The notes beneath the pieces were generated by a model. That model did not search any database, was not told the origin of the DNA, and was given only the letters and a program-made list of their open reading frames with translations. DNA of 12,138 bases, taken from assembly GCA_002782905.1 (NCBI GenBank), contig PFJA01000100.1, positions 1 to 12,138 on the forward strand, given 5' to 3'. A program made the position numbers and the translations under genes. This document shows positions 1-6,744 of this stretch, one piece after another (position 1 is the first letter of the stretch; every line of letters starts with the position of its first letter). The stretch comes from Lysobacterales bacterium CG_4_10_14_3_um_filter_64_11 (GTDB lineage: Bacteria > Pseudomonadota > Gammaproteobacteria > Xanthomonadales > Xanthomonadaceae).

Positions 1-15
1 GGGCGCCACGCATGA
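1..15 (+). CDS. Possible last codons of an upstream gene (partial)
   Basis: Reading from base 1 gives Gly-Arg-His-Ala and then a TGA at 13-15 that overlaps the ATG of the next gene (12-14) as ATGA. The same junction type occurs twice elsewhere in this window (1624-1627 and 7858-7861), so an upstream co-transcribed gene ending here is plausible. Five codons cannot identify a product. In known exosortase A loci an acyl-CoA ligase, a PLP-dependent decarboxylase or an acyl carrier protein often sits beside the hydrolase pair, but nothing here shows which, if any, is present. Confidence 0.3.
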   Translation, partial: GRHA

Positions 16-818
16 GCGTCGGGCCGTGGCAGCCGCTGTGGCTCGGCGAGCCGGAGCATCAGCTTTACGCGGCACTGCATCGTCCGGCCGGTGCTGACGC
101 CACGCGCGGCGTCGTGCTGGTTCCGCCGCTGCTGCATGAGCAGCCGCGTGCGCGTCGGTTCCTGACGGAGGTCGCCAGCGCCTTCGCTGCGCATGGGGTG
201 GCTGCGCTTCGCTTCGATTATTTTGGGAGCGGCGACTCGGCCGGCCACAGCGAAGATCTGACGTTGTCAACGATGCACGATGATATTGGGTGCGCCTGCA
301 CCGCTCTGCGCTCGCACTCCGGTGCGAGTACAGTCGCGGTCATGGCGTGGCGTGCCGGTGCGTTGGTCGTGTGGGACTGGCTTCATCGTGGCGGTGTTGC
401 GTCTGAATTGATCTTGTGGGAACCAATCCTGGATGGTCGCGGCTGGTTGAATGATCTTGATCGTGCTGATGCCATTGAACGCTGCTCGCCGAGCCGATAC
501 ACCGGTCACTGCCCGACGGTTGCCGAAACAAGCGACGGCCAGTTGATGGGATATGCGGTGACCCCATCGCTGCGCGATGCGTTGGCAGCCGTGTCCATCA
601 CTTCCACGACAGCGCCATCGGTTCCGTTGTGGCTGCTCGATCGTGCAGATGCGCTCGATGGCTGCGCTCGGTCGCTCGCGCCAATGCGCACACGGGTACT
701 GCCTGATGACGCGCCGCGTTTTGGTGGCGGCATACGCATGGACGAATCGTTGTTCATGACGTCGCGGATGGAACAAATCGCCAACGAATTGGCGCTCGCA
801 CTGGCGGGGGGGCGTTGA
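12..818 (+). CDS. Alpha/beta hydrolase, resembling exosortase A-associated hydrolase 2
   Basis: A 268-residue alpha/beta-hydrolase-fold protein. The first strands are visible as GVVLVPPLLHEQ (33-44) and the helix/strand LRFDYFGSGDS (67-76), which is the usual 'RFDxxGxGdS' stretch of this fold. The nucleophile elbow is V-M-A-W-R-A-G-A (110-117): Arg114 stands where Ser is expected. As I recall the family, exosortase A system-associated hydrolase 2 (TIGR03101-like) shows a similar 'GLRLGA' elbow, so this looks like a family trait rather than damage. No clear acid/His pair is visible near the C terminus, so ordinary esterase chemistry is doubtful. No signal peptide; cytoplasmic. It is followed directly by a second hydrolase, as in exosortase A exopolysaccharide clusters. 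Its substrate is unknown. The start at 12 is the first ATG; only 11 bases precede it, so an earlier start cannot be excluded. Confidence 0.75.
   Translation: MSVGPWQPLWLGEPEHQLYAALHRPAGADATRGVVLVPPLLHEQPRARRFLTEVASAFAAHGVAALRFDYFGSGDSAGHSEDLTLSTMHDDIGCACTALRSHSGASTVAVMAWRAGALVVWDWLHRGGVASELILWEPILDGRGWLNDLDRADAIERCSPSRYTGHCPTVAETSDGQLMGYAVTPSLRDALAAVSITSTTAPSVPLWLLDRADALDGCARSLAPMRTRVLPDDAPRFGGGIRMDESLFMTSRMEQIANELALALAGGR
806..812 (+). other. G7 run forming a G_GGG_GGG slippery heptamer at a gene junction
   Basis: Seven consecutive G at 806-812 sit in the final codons of the first hydrolase. In its reading frame they read as G GGG GGG, the X_XXX_XXX pattern that lets both P-site and A-site tRNAs re-pair after a -1 slip. 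The -1 frame is open and runs straight into the second hydrolase gene (821). The run also lies at ribosome-binding distance from the ATG at 821, so it may simply serve as a G-rich initiation signal. No frameshifting is demonstrated. Confidence 0.3.
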
Positions 819-820
819 GC

Positions 821-1627
821 ATGGAAACCTTGGTGCAGTTCGGGCCACGCAATCAGCTCGTCGGCGTCCTCAGCGCGGGTGCCGAGGTCGCTCCGGTGCT
901 GGTGCTGCCCAATTCGGGCATGGTTCCGCGCGCCGGTCTGTTCCGCCTGCATGTGAAACTGTCGCGCCGGTTGGAGGCGCTGGGTATGCGCACCTTCCGC
1001 TTCGACCTGCCTGGGGTCGGTGAAGCCGCACGCATTGTCGGTTGCGACGATCGCCAGGCCACGCGTGCCGCGTTCGATCATCTTGCAAGTCAATACGGAT
1101 GCCAACATTTCGTGATTGGCGGGATATGCAGCGCTGCTGACCTGGGCTGGCGGATGGCGGTTGCTGATCCGCGTGTGGTGGGCGTGCTGATGTTCGATGG
1201 TATCTCATTCACCGGGCCGTGGTTTCATCTGGCGCGCAGCATGGCCGTGCTCAAACGCTCGCCATTGCAGTGGCCGGGGGTTGCGCTGCGCTTGTTGCAG
1301 CGCACACGCTCGGCGCAACCGGCACTGGTTGCCAGCGACTATCGCGATTGGCCTACGCGCGACGAGGCACGTCGCGAACTGGCGGAACTGGCGGCGCGCC
1401 ATGTGCAGTTGCTGTGGATCTACACCGGCGGCGTTGCCGATCGATTCCTGCATCGGCGCGAGTTTTACTGGGCGTTTGGCAGGCCTGGCCACGACGACGC
1501 GAATACCGTCCTGCACTGGCCCGATTGTGATCACACGTTTTATACCCGCGCGCATCGCGAGCGCCTGCTGGACACGGTGTCGGACTGGCTGCGCGAGCGG
1601 TTTGTCGTCAAGGAGAATGCTGAATGA
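821..1627 (+). CDS. Alpha/beta hydrolase, resembling exosortase A-associated hydrolase 1
   Basis: A 268-residue alpha/beta hydrolase with a complete-looking triad based on Cys. The nucleophile elbow reads G-G-I-C-S-A-A-D (100-107) with Cys103; Asp207 lies in GGVADRF and His238 in DCDHTF, both in the right order and spacing. The 'RFDLPGVGE' stretch (60-68) matches the fold. As I recall the family, the elbow resembles the 'GLCDAAS' elbow of exosortase A system-associated hydrolase 1 (TIGR03100-like). Cys nucleophiles are also known in dienelactone hydrolase. ATG 821 is preferred to TTG 815 because the G-rich run 806-812 is correctly spaced only for the ATG. The stop overlaps the next gene's start (ATGA, 1624-1627), implying translational coupling. 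Likely a cytoplasmic thioesterase or esterase in exopolysaccharide or lipid-linked metabolism; substrate unknown. Confidence 0.75.
   Translation: METLVQFGPRNQLVGVLSAGAEVAPVLVLPNSGMVPRAGLFRLHVKLSRRLEALGMRTFRFDLPGVGEAARIVGCDDRQATRAAFDHLASQYGCQHFVIGGICSAADLGWRMAVADPRVVGVLMFDGISFTGPWFHLARSMAVLKRSPLQWPGVALRLLQRTRSAQPALVASDYRDWPTRDEARRELAELAARHVQLLWIYTGGVADRFLHRREFYWAFGRPGHDDANTVLHWPDCDHTFYTRAHRERLLDTVSDWLRERFVVKENAE
1610..1616 (+). promoter_or_regulatory. Strong Shine-Dalgarno AAGGAGA before the 880-residue gene
   Basis: AAGGAGA at 1610-1616 ends 7 bases before ATG 1624. It lies inside the last codons of the preceding hydrolase gene and fixes the start of the next gene in the ATGA overlap. Confidence 0.75.
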
Positions 1628-4266
1628 GCGCCGAGCGTGATGCTACGAGGCCAGGCGGCGCTGCGGGCGTAATCCCGACGCGACTGTATCCAGATTTGAA
1701 TCCGGACGAACCCGCTTTGCGGGTAGTGTTGGTGGTACCGCGACACAGTCCGCGCTGGATCGCCGATCTGGCCGATCTGGGCCATGCTGGCCCCAGCGTA
1801 TTCACGACGGTAATCGTCATCGACGGCGATTGGCCGAGCGACCCACCACCGTTACTGCCGCTGGATATGCGCATGTATCTGGCGCTGGAGCGCTTGCGTC
1901 ATCGCGCCATCGGCGATCGTCTGACCCGCGTCGACTTGGGCGCTCGCGCTTGTGCCCAGGTGCGGGCTGATGATGGTGCGCACGCGACCTCGGCTGTCGT
2001 TGCTGTTGTTTCCAGTACCCGGCCCGACCTGGTGCTGCTCGATGGCCCCAGCGAATGGCACAGTGCGCTGGCCGTTATCGCACGTTACGGTTGCTGGCTG
2101 ATCGACAGCAGCTTGGTAGATTCCCGCTATGCAGGTTTGTCGTTGGTGGCGCCGGTAGTCGCGGGTACTGACGCCAGCGCCATTGACTTGCAATTGATCG
2201 ATGAATCCGGCTCTTCCACTGCGCTGGCGTCGAATGTGGGAATGACGCATCCGGGCTGGTTTCGCTTGCAGCGGGACAGCGCGTTTGCCAAGTTGCCGGC
2301 GATGCTGCTGCGCTCGCTGCGCCAGATCGCGCGCTCGGAACTTAACCTGCCAGGCGGCTCGCCATCGCGCCTGATATTGCGGCCGGGTGCGCCGTTTCGG
2401 CTGGGGCAGGGTGCTCGCGCGTTGCTGACGACAGTGCTGTACACCGCGCGCTGGCAAATCCAGAAGCGCCAGCACGAGGACTTGTGGATGCTGTTGCTGC
2501 GGCACGCCAAACAGGCGCTCGACCCGAGTAATCCGCACATTGACGGTGGCGCATTACTGGTTGCACCAGCCACCGACTACTGGGCCGATCCGTGCGTGGT
2601 GGAACATGATGGCCAGCACCTGATCTTTGCCGAGGAATATCCGCTGCGCACGCGCAAGGCAGTGATCATCTGCCTGCGAATGCTGGCCGATGGCCGCGCA
2701 CAGCGTCTTGGCATTGCGCTGGATGAACCGGGCCACTTGTCGTATCCGCAACCCTTCCAGTGGCAGGGCCAGTGGTACCTGACCGTTGAATCGGGTTCGG
2801 CGCGCTGTGTTCGCTTGTATCGTGCTTCGGATTTCCCGCTGCGCTGGCAGCCGGTCACCGATCTGATCCGTGATCGCGTATGTGTCGACCCCACCTTGCA
2901 TCACCATGATGGGAACTGGTACTTATTCGTCAACGTTTCCGAGAGTGGCGGCAGCACCTCGGAGGAACTGTTCCTGTTCGTGAGTGACCAGCTCACTGGC
3001 CCCTTCCGGCCGCACCCGGCCAATCCGATCATCAGCGATGTGCGCCGCTCGCGCCCTGCAGGCCGCCTGTTCGAATATCACGGACGGCTGATTCGGCCCG
3101 CTCAAGATTGCGCCGCCAGCTATGGCAGTGCCATCGTGTTCAGTGAAGTGCTGGAGCTAAGCCCGCAACGATACCGCGAGCAGCCGCTGGCGCGCCTGGA
3201 TGGCAGTTGGTCAAAGACGCTGGACGGATGCCACACCTATAGTGCGATTTCGTCACTGGAAGTGTTTGATGCGCGCGGCAAAGTGCCGGCAGGCATGCGG
3301 CAGATTCCGATTGTGCATGCGTCCGTGGCGGAGCGCTCGAATGAGCGCGAAATCCCACTGGTCAGTATCATCATGGTAGTAGGCGAGGACGTGGTGCGGC
3401 TGGATCAGGCGATCGACGACGTGTTGGCACAGGGCTTCTGCGACCACGAAATCATCCTCGTCTGCAACGATGCGGCGGCGGTGGCAATGGATGTCGGCCG
3501 GTATGTTGTCGATCGACCGGATCGTATTCGAATCGTCCCGGTCGCCTCGCGCAGCCAAGCGCACATGTACGACGCTGCAATGGCGCAAGCACGCGGCCGT
3601 TACCTGGCTTGGTATGACATGCGCTACCGCTGGGTCGAGCAGCACCTCGAAGTGTGTATCGATCGTCTGGAGCGCGATGCCGCGCTCGGCATGGTGCATG
3701 CGCAACTACTGGCGCCCGCATCATCGTCCGATCTGTTTGGCCAGCCGCTGGCGCGTGCGCGGGTACCGCAACGCGTTGTCGATTGTTACGCGGCGTTGTT
3801 GTTGTGGCAGACGCATCCGGTACTTGCCGCGGTGGTGGTGCGACGCAGCGCCACTCAGGCAGTAGGCTGCTTTGATGCTCGTTTCGCATGCCTGGCCCAC
3901 AGTGAACGGGACTACTGGCTGCGAATCGCGACAATAGCGGATATCGGAGAAATCACGTCGGGGCACGTGACTCCTGTTGCGCCACGGTCGCGGCAAGATA
4001 TCAGCGACACGGTAATGTGGGGTTCCCGCAGGATGCTGATCGAAAAGCACGCCGACACCCGCAGGGGAAGCGCGCTGCGCCGGCGCGCGGTTAACGCTTT
4101 GGATGCGGATCAGACACTACAGCATGCGGCTCGCGTGGGCTATTGGCGGTCTGTTGCGGCTTTTGCCCTATCATTACGCCGCCACCCATGGCAGTTGCGA
4201 GGTTGGTGCGACATGCTTCGCGGGCTGTTTCGCCTGCCGATGACGAACAAGGGCCGATTACAGTAA
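1624..4266 (+). CDS. Three-part protein: formyltransferase-like, GINT1-like and GT2-like domains
   Basis: An 880-residue cytoplasmic protein without signal peptide or membrane segments. Residues about 32-240 resemble the formyltransferase-fold region often found in front of GINT1-like domains (RPDLVLLDG at 133-141, YGCWLID 155-161). Residues about 310-555 carry the repeated Asp/aromatic motifs of the glucosamine inositolphosphorylceramide transferase 1 N-terminal family, a beta-propeller related to GH43: YWADPCVVEHDG (319-330), LSYPQPFQWQGQWY (372-385), DPTLHHHDGNWYLF (422-435), GRLFEYHGRLIRPAQDC (480-496). Residues about 578-790 look like a GT-A family-2 glycosyltransferase (PLVSIIMVVGED, LAQGF, late SERDYWLR), but the metal-binding DxD is missing: the site reads LAWYDMRYRW (661-670). 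The gene lies between the hydrolases and a flippase, so a role in adding or recognising a sugar of a lipid-linked glycan is inferred. The GT2 part may be inactive. The domain calls are by eye. Confidence 0.7.
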   Translation: MSAERDATRPGGAAGVIPTRLYPDLNPDEPALRVVLVVPRHSPRWIADLADLGHAGPSVFTTVIVIDGDWPSDPPPLLPLDMRMYLALERLRHRAIGDRLTRVDLGARACAQVRADDGAHATSAVVAVVSSTRPDLVLLDGPSEWHSALAVIARYGCWLIDSSLVDSRYAGLSLVAPVVAGTDASAIDLQLIDESGSSTALASNVGMTHPGWFRLQRDSAFAKLPAMLLRSLRQIARSELNLPGGSPSRLILRPGAPFRLGQGARALLTTVLYTARWQIQKRQHEDLWMLLLRHAKQALDPSNPHIDGGALLVAPATDYWADPCVVEHDGQHLIFAEEYPLRTRKAVIICLRMLADGRAQRLGIALDEPGHLSYPQPFQWQGQWYLTVESGSARCVRLYRASDFPLRWQPVTDLIRDRVCVDPTLHHHDGNWYLFVNVSESGGSTSEELFLFVSDQLTGPFRPHPANPIISDVRRSRPAGRLFEYHGRLIRPAQDCAASYGSAIVFSEVLELSPQRYREQPLARLDGSWSKTLDGCHTYSAISSLEVFDARGKVPAGMRQIPIVHASVAERSNEREIPLVSIIMVVGEDVVRLDQAIDDVLAQGFCDHEIILVCNDAAAVAMDVGRYVVDRPDRIRIVPVASRSQAHMYDAAMAQARGRYLAWYDMRYRWVEQHLEVCIDRLERDAALGMVHAQLLAPASSSDLFGQPLARARVPQRVVDCYAALLLWQTHPVLAAVVVRRSATQAVGCFDARFACLAHSERDYWLRIATIADIGEITSGHVTPVAPRSRQDISDTVMWGSRRMLIEKHADTRRGSALRRRAVNALDADQTLQHAARVGYWRSVAAFALSLRRHPWQLRGWCDMLRGLFRLPMTNKGRLQ

Positions 4267-4384
4267 CAACATGATCGACGTCGCTGTTTGCCAGCACCAA
4301 TGCATCCGGAGTCGGGATGCGTGATGCCCCTGCGTCATCGCACGTTTGACCGACAGCACTTGGCAAGCCCAGGATCAGAATGCT
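4267..4384 (+). other. Short spacer between the GT-like gene and the flippase gene
   Basis: This is the only loose junction in the plus-strand operon: 118 bases to the preferred flippase start at 4385, or 79 to the first possible TTG at 4346. It holds an imperfect stem around 4319-4341 (GCG.GATG against CATCGC) without a U-run, and a 17-codon frame (4271-4324) with no ribosome-binding site. A TTGACC at 4346-4351 could act as a -35 box, but the best -10 at normal spacing (CAGGAT) is poor. I see no convincing promoter or terminator. Confidence 0.4.
4371..4374 (+). promoter_or_regulatory. AGGA ribosome-binding site supporting a TTG start at 4385
   Basis: AGGA ends 10 bases before TTG 4385, slightly long but usable. 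No comparable motif precedes the earlier TTG at 4346. This is the main reason for choosing the later start of the flippase. Confidence 0.4.
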
Positions 4385-5938
4385 TTGAGCACCAACGACC
4401 GCAGCACGTCACCACCCAACCAGGACAACACGGCAACTGGGCCATCGAATCAGCAAGCGGTTGCGTCCGCACGTCCGATCACCGACGTTGGCACCCACTA
4501 TCTGCGTTATTCCAGCGCCAATGCGTTGGTGCTATTGGCTGGCTTCGTTTCATTTCCGATACTGACGCGACTGCTCGACAATACACAATACGGCATCCTC
4601 GGATATTTCGAGACTTGGGTGATGCTGGCGGTGGCGATTGCCAAGCTGGGTGCGCAGCACTCGATCATCCGCTTCTATCCTCCCGAATCCGACGTTCGCC
4701 GGCTCGACCATTTCGCCACCAATCTGGTGTTATTGCCGATACTGGCGTCGCTCTCTCTATGGGCTGTTATTGCCGTTGCACTCGGTATTTTCAACGCTCT
4801 GAGTAGCGACAAGTTCTCGTTGGTGTTTTGGCTCGCCCTGTTTCTCATCCCGTTGGTGGTGGTTGGCAGTTTGGTGGAAATGGTGTTCCGCGCCAGTGAG
4901 CAATCGCTGTTGTTGACCAGGACACGTGTCGTAAAGCGCTGGCTGGAACTTGCCCTGATATTGACTGCGGTGATTGTGTTACAACGCAGCGCGCTGGCGG
5001 TGTATGGCGGCAAAGTGGCGGCAGCAGCATTGGTCGCGGTGTTTTATCTGTGCTGGATGCTGCGCAATCTGCGATTCTCCAGCCGTCTGCTCGACTTGCC
5101 TGCGATCCGTGCTTCGCTGGTGTATGGCCTGCCGCTGGTCGCCAATGAGGTGGCCGGGGTTACACTCGGCTCGATTGATCGAGTGATGCTCAAGCACATG
5201 CTCGGCGATTTCGCCGCAGTCGGCGTCTACACCATCGGCTATTCGCTGGCGATCAACGTCAGCCTGTTCATGAGCGCAACCCTAAATGAAGCCTTCATTC
5301 CTGTTGCCAACCGGTTGTTCGGCACCGGTGGTGAAGTGGCAGTGCGCGAACTCAAGGGACGGATATTGTTGCCGATGACGTACGTCTCGGTTGGCATCGC
5401 CATGATGCTGTGGTGCGTTGGCAGCGATGCGCTGGTGGCGCTCAGCGGCCCGAGCAAGGCGGCTTCGGGTGCGGTGTTCGCTGCCGTTGGCACGCTGTTC
5501 GCGTTGTATCCGTTGATCGACATCGGCGGTTATGGCCTGTTGCTGCAAAAACGCTCAATGACGGTACTGGCGATCACGCTGGGTGCCGCCGTGCTCAACA
5601 TCCTGCTCAATCTATGGTTGATACCGATCATGGGCATCATGGGCGCGGTCTGGGCGACGGTCATCAGCACCATCGCCATCGGTGGCAGCCAGTGGCTGCT
5701 ATGCCCAAAAGGCCTGTTGCGAACTCCGGATCCGCGCGCACTGTTGCTGTCGTGCCTGTTCGCGGTACCGCTGCTGGTTATCATCAAGGGGGCAAATCTG
5801 TTCGGGCTGGAATCGGTCTGGCTGCGACTGTTCGTTTCTGGCGTGCTGTTTATCGTCTTGTACGCGTTGCCGGTGTGGCGGTTCGACCCACGCCTGCGTG
5901 ATGCATTGCGGCAATGGCGCTTGGCAAGGGCATCTTGA
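4385..5938 (+). CDS. Polysaccharide flippase (Wzx-like, MOP superfamily)
   Basis: An inner-membrane protein with about 12-14 hydrophobic segments that should flip a lipid-linked oligosaccharide to the periplasmic face. The frame opens at 4325 and its first usable codon is TTG 4346 (530 residues), which has no ribosome-binding site; TTG 4385 has AGGA (4371-4374) ten bases upstream and gives 517 residues, so I prefer it. Both begin with a polar, Ser/Thr/Asn/Gln-rich cytoplasmic lead. Counting from 4346, family marks are SANALVLLAGFVSFPILTRL (57-76), the substrate-cavity stretch GSIDRVMLKHMLGDF (275-289) and NLWLIPIMGIMGAVWAT (422-438). Length is normal for the family. It follows a glycosyltransferase-like gene and its stop touches the next start. 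The transported glycan is unknown. No ATG start exists before the first membrane segment. Confidence 0.9.
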   Translation: MSTNDRSTSPPNQDNTATGPSNQQAVASARPITDVGTHYLRYSSANALVLLAGFVSFPILTRLLDNTQYGILGYFETWVMLAVAIAKLGAQHSIIRFYPPESDVRRLDHFATNLVLLPILASLSLWAVIAVALGIFNALSSDKFSLVFWLALFLIPLVVVGSLVEMVFRASEQSLLLTRTRVVKRWLELALILTAVIVLQRSALAVYGGKVAAAALVAVFYLCWMLRNLRFSSRLLDLPAIRASLVYGLPLVANEVAGVTLGSIDRVMLKHMLGDFAAVGVYTIGYSLAINVSLFMSATLNEAFIPVANRLFGTGGEVAVRELKGRILLPMTYVSVGIAMMLWCVGSDALVALSGPSKAASGAVFAAVGTLFALYPLIDIGGYGLLLQKRSMTVLAITLGAAVLNILLNLWLIPIMGIMGAVWATVISTIAIGGSQWLLCPKGLLRTPDPRALLLSCLFAVPLLVIIKGANLFGLESVWLRLFVSGVLFIVLYALPVWRFDPRLRDALRQWRLARAS

Positions 5939-6724
5939 GTGCGCAATGTCGTGATGTGGCTGCTTTCGCCGCTATCGTGGGCGCTACTGGCGACGGTTGT
6001 CGGACTGGCAGCATGGCCGATGCGCGGCCGCGCACGCTGGTTATGGCGCGGTTGCATCGCCGTGCTGCTGTTCTCGTTGCTGGCGATGACACCACTGCTC
6101 GCCAATGCCTTGCTGTGGTACCTGGAGCGCATGGAGCCACTCGCTGCCAGTGCCACATGCCATGCCGATGCACCCGACACAGTGGTAGTACTCGCTGGCG
6201 GAATCGATCAACGGCCGCGCGACCGCAACGATTTCAGCGTTTTGAGTGCAGCCAGCCGACGCCGCCTGGACAGTGGGGTGGCCTACTGGCGAGGCGGTCC
6301 GGAGCGGACGCTGATCATCACCGGCGGTCCTGCGAAGCCTGGCTGGCCGGCCGAGAGCGTGTTGCTGTCGGCCTATGCAGCGTCATTAGGCGTGCCCGCG
6401 TCGGCGCTGCGTCTGGAAACCCAGGCAACCAACACGTGGGAAAATGCGCAACGCCTGACACAGATGCAACCGGCAATTGCGAGCCGCGTCATGCTGGCGA
6501 CGTCGGCTGCGCACATGACGCGCGCGCGGTTGGCGTTTCGCGTTGCGGGCTTTGATGCCTGTCCGCTGCCAAGCGACTATCGATTCACACCCAATGACTT
6601 TCCGCAGGCACTGTTGCCACGCAGCAGCGCCTTGGCCAAGAGCGAGATGGCAATTCATGAACTCGTTGGACTGATTTTTTACCGGCTCAGGGAGCTGCGC
6701 CGCGCTGCGAGTGATTCCGATTGA
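5939..6724 (+). CDS. YdcF/SanA/ElyC-like membrane protein (DUF218)
   Basis: A 261-residue protein with two N-terminal hydrophobic segments (about 5-26 and 38-60) followed by a DUF218 domain, so it is probably anchored in the inner membrane with the domain at one face. Domain marks in order: DTVVVLAGGI (80-89), TLIITGG (124-130), the conserved acidic PAESVLL (137-143), TNTWENAQ (164-171) and TSAAHMTRARLAF (188-200), where His192 and the Arg residues match the usual 'SxxHxxRA' site. Members such as ElyC and SanA affect cell-envelope integrity and undecaprenyl-phosphate or peptidoglycan steps in E. coli; the biochemical reaction is not settled. GTG 5939 abuts the flippase stop, with AAGGG eight bases upstream; GTG 5951 or ATG 5954 are alternatives. 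Coupling to a flippase gene fits a role in lipid-carrier glycan metabolism. Confidence 0.85.
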   Translation: MRNVVMWLLSPLSWALLATVVGLAAWPMRGRARWLWRGCIAVLLFSLLAMTPLLANALLWYLERMEPLAASATCHADAPDTVVVLAGGIDQRPRDRNDFSVLSAASRRRLDSGVAYWRGGPERTLIITGGPAKPGWPAESVLLSAYAASLGVPASALRLETQATNTWENAQRLTQMQPAIASRVMLATSAAHMTRARLAFRVAGFDACPLPSDYRFTPNDFPQALLPRSSALAKSEMAIHELVGLIFYRLRELRRAASDSD

Positions 6725-6728
6725 GACG

Positions 6729-6744
6729 GACAACTAGCGTTGTC
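6729..6744. terminator. Small stem-loop across the convergent gene junction
   Basis: GACAAC (6729-6734) pairs with GTTGTC (6739-6744) around a TAGC loop that contains part of the minus-strand stop codon. It lies where two operons converge with 9 bases between stops. There is no U-run on either side, so intrinsic termination would be weak; it may be a roadblock or chance. Confidence 0.25.

Noticed and set aside
267..1108. Minus-strand open frames across the hydrolase genes
   Set aside because: Low-complexity Arg-rich translations without ribosome-binding sites, antisense to well-supported genes.
4271..4324. 17-codon frame with two Cys in the spacer before the flippase
   Set aside because: No ribosome-binding site precedes it and nothing supports translation.
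4319..4341. Imperfect hairpin as a terminator after the 880-residue gene
   Set aside because: The stem is short and bulged, no U-run follows, and the flippase gene continues in the same direction.
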